Below, one piece after another: positions 63,867 through 64,000 of a DNA stretch of 64,000 nucleotides. Made by a program: the position numbers and the translations under genes. Source of the DNA: Deefgea chitinilytica (lineage in GTDB: Bacteria > Pseudomonadota > Gammaproteobacteria > Burkholderiales > Chitinibacteraceae); NCBI RefSeq assembly GCF_016881405.1, contig NZ_WOFE01000010.1:36274-100273 (forward strand). The letters are read 5' to 3'. Numbering within the stretch: the first letter of the stretch is position 1; the number at the start of each line of letters is the position of its first letter. Below the pieces are notes generated by a model, which worked only from the letters and a program-made list of their open reading frames with translations, made no database searches and had not been told where the DNA came from.

Positions 63867-63894
63867 AAAAGGGCGCGGCAGCGCCCTTTTGTAT
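63867..63894 (+). terminator. Terminator of the methyltransferase gene
   Basis: AAAAGGGCGC / GCGCCCTTTT perfect 10-bp stem with 4-nt loop, followed by GTATTTGTAGTTTT. Nothing further is recognised to the window end. Confidence 0.85.
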
Positions 63895-64000
63895 TTGTAG
63901 TTTTACTTCAGTTTTTCGTCGATTTGCTTCCTATTTAAATCAACAACTTATCATCTTGCTTGGGTTTTCTTTGTCTTTAGGTGTTGACGTGCCTCGGTCA

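Noticed and set aside
63829..64000. Possible minus-strand gene end near 63905
   Set aside because: The frame is only about 14 codons before a stop and has no start codon.

Overview
The window reads as a chromosome segment of a chitin-degrading betaproteobacterium, most likely Neisseriales and close to Chitinibacteraceae (Chitinibacter or Deefgea type). This rests on protein resemblance and gene order: the DUF971-ubiE-ubiJ-ubiB cluster, ispB beside rplU-rpmA-obg, pepA divergent from lptFG, and a multi-modular GH18 chitinase. No rRNA, tRNA, CRISPR array or insertion sequence was recognised. Coding density is high and no gap between genes exceeds about 300 bases.

Layout. 1-1712: C-terminal part of a membrane Ser/Thr protein kinase and a small unknown gene. 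1722-8287: TetR regulator divergent from a complete RND efflux set (outer-membrane lipoprotein, adaptor, permease) with a palindromic operator between them. 8574-12011: transaldolase, then phoB-phoR with an unusually structured spacer. 12298-15755: DUF971 protein and the ubiquinone genes ubiE, ubiJ, ubiB. 15987-32419: a complete Lap-type surface-adhesin locus: type I secretion genes (lapE, lapB, lapC), a 2.6-thousand-residue adhesin (lapA-like) on the opposite strand, a LuxR-type regulator, the periplasmic protease lapG and the degenerate GGDEF/EAL receptor lapD. 32495-38442: two TPM-domain proteins, LemA, a YhcH-family protein, a small secreted protein and valS. 38695-41460: secreted chitinase with two chitin-binding modules. 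41648-48982: unknown genes, holC, pepA, lptF, lptG, galE. 49115-51693: two overlapping pseudopilin-like genes, the first carrying chitin-binding-like modules. 51695-54362: molybdate transporter genes. 54481-57634: ispB, rplU, rpmA, obg. 57866-62633: a three-gene condensin operon of the MksFEB type without a recognisable nuclease subunit. 62665-63828: a THUMP-domain RNA methyltransferase.

How genes may work together. The Lap genes make a c-di-GMP-controlled retention switch: LapEBC exports the adhesin, its N-terminal module holds it in the outer membrane, LapG can cut it behind an Ala-Ala site, and LapD restrains LapG when c-di-GMP is high. The chitinase and the chitin-binding pseudopilin share the same module type and Thr/Pro linkers, which suggests a surface programme for adhering to and digesting chitin.

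Two non-coding signals deserve attention. A dispersed palindrome of 45-49 nt with GTAT...ATAC ends (best form GGGTAT-N37-ATACCC) recurs at least 13 times, almost always just downstream of a stop codon. The phoB-phoR spacer can fold into a closed multi-stem RNA.
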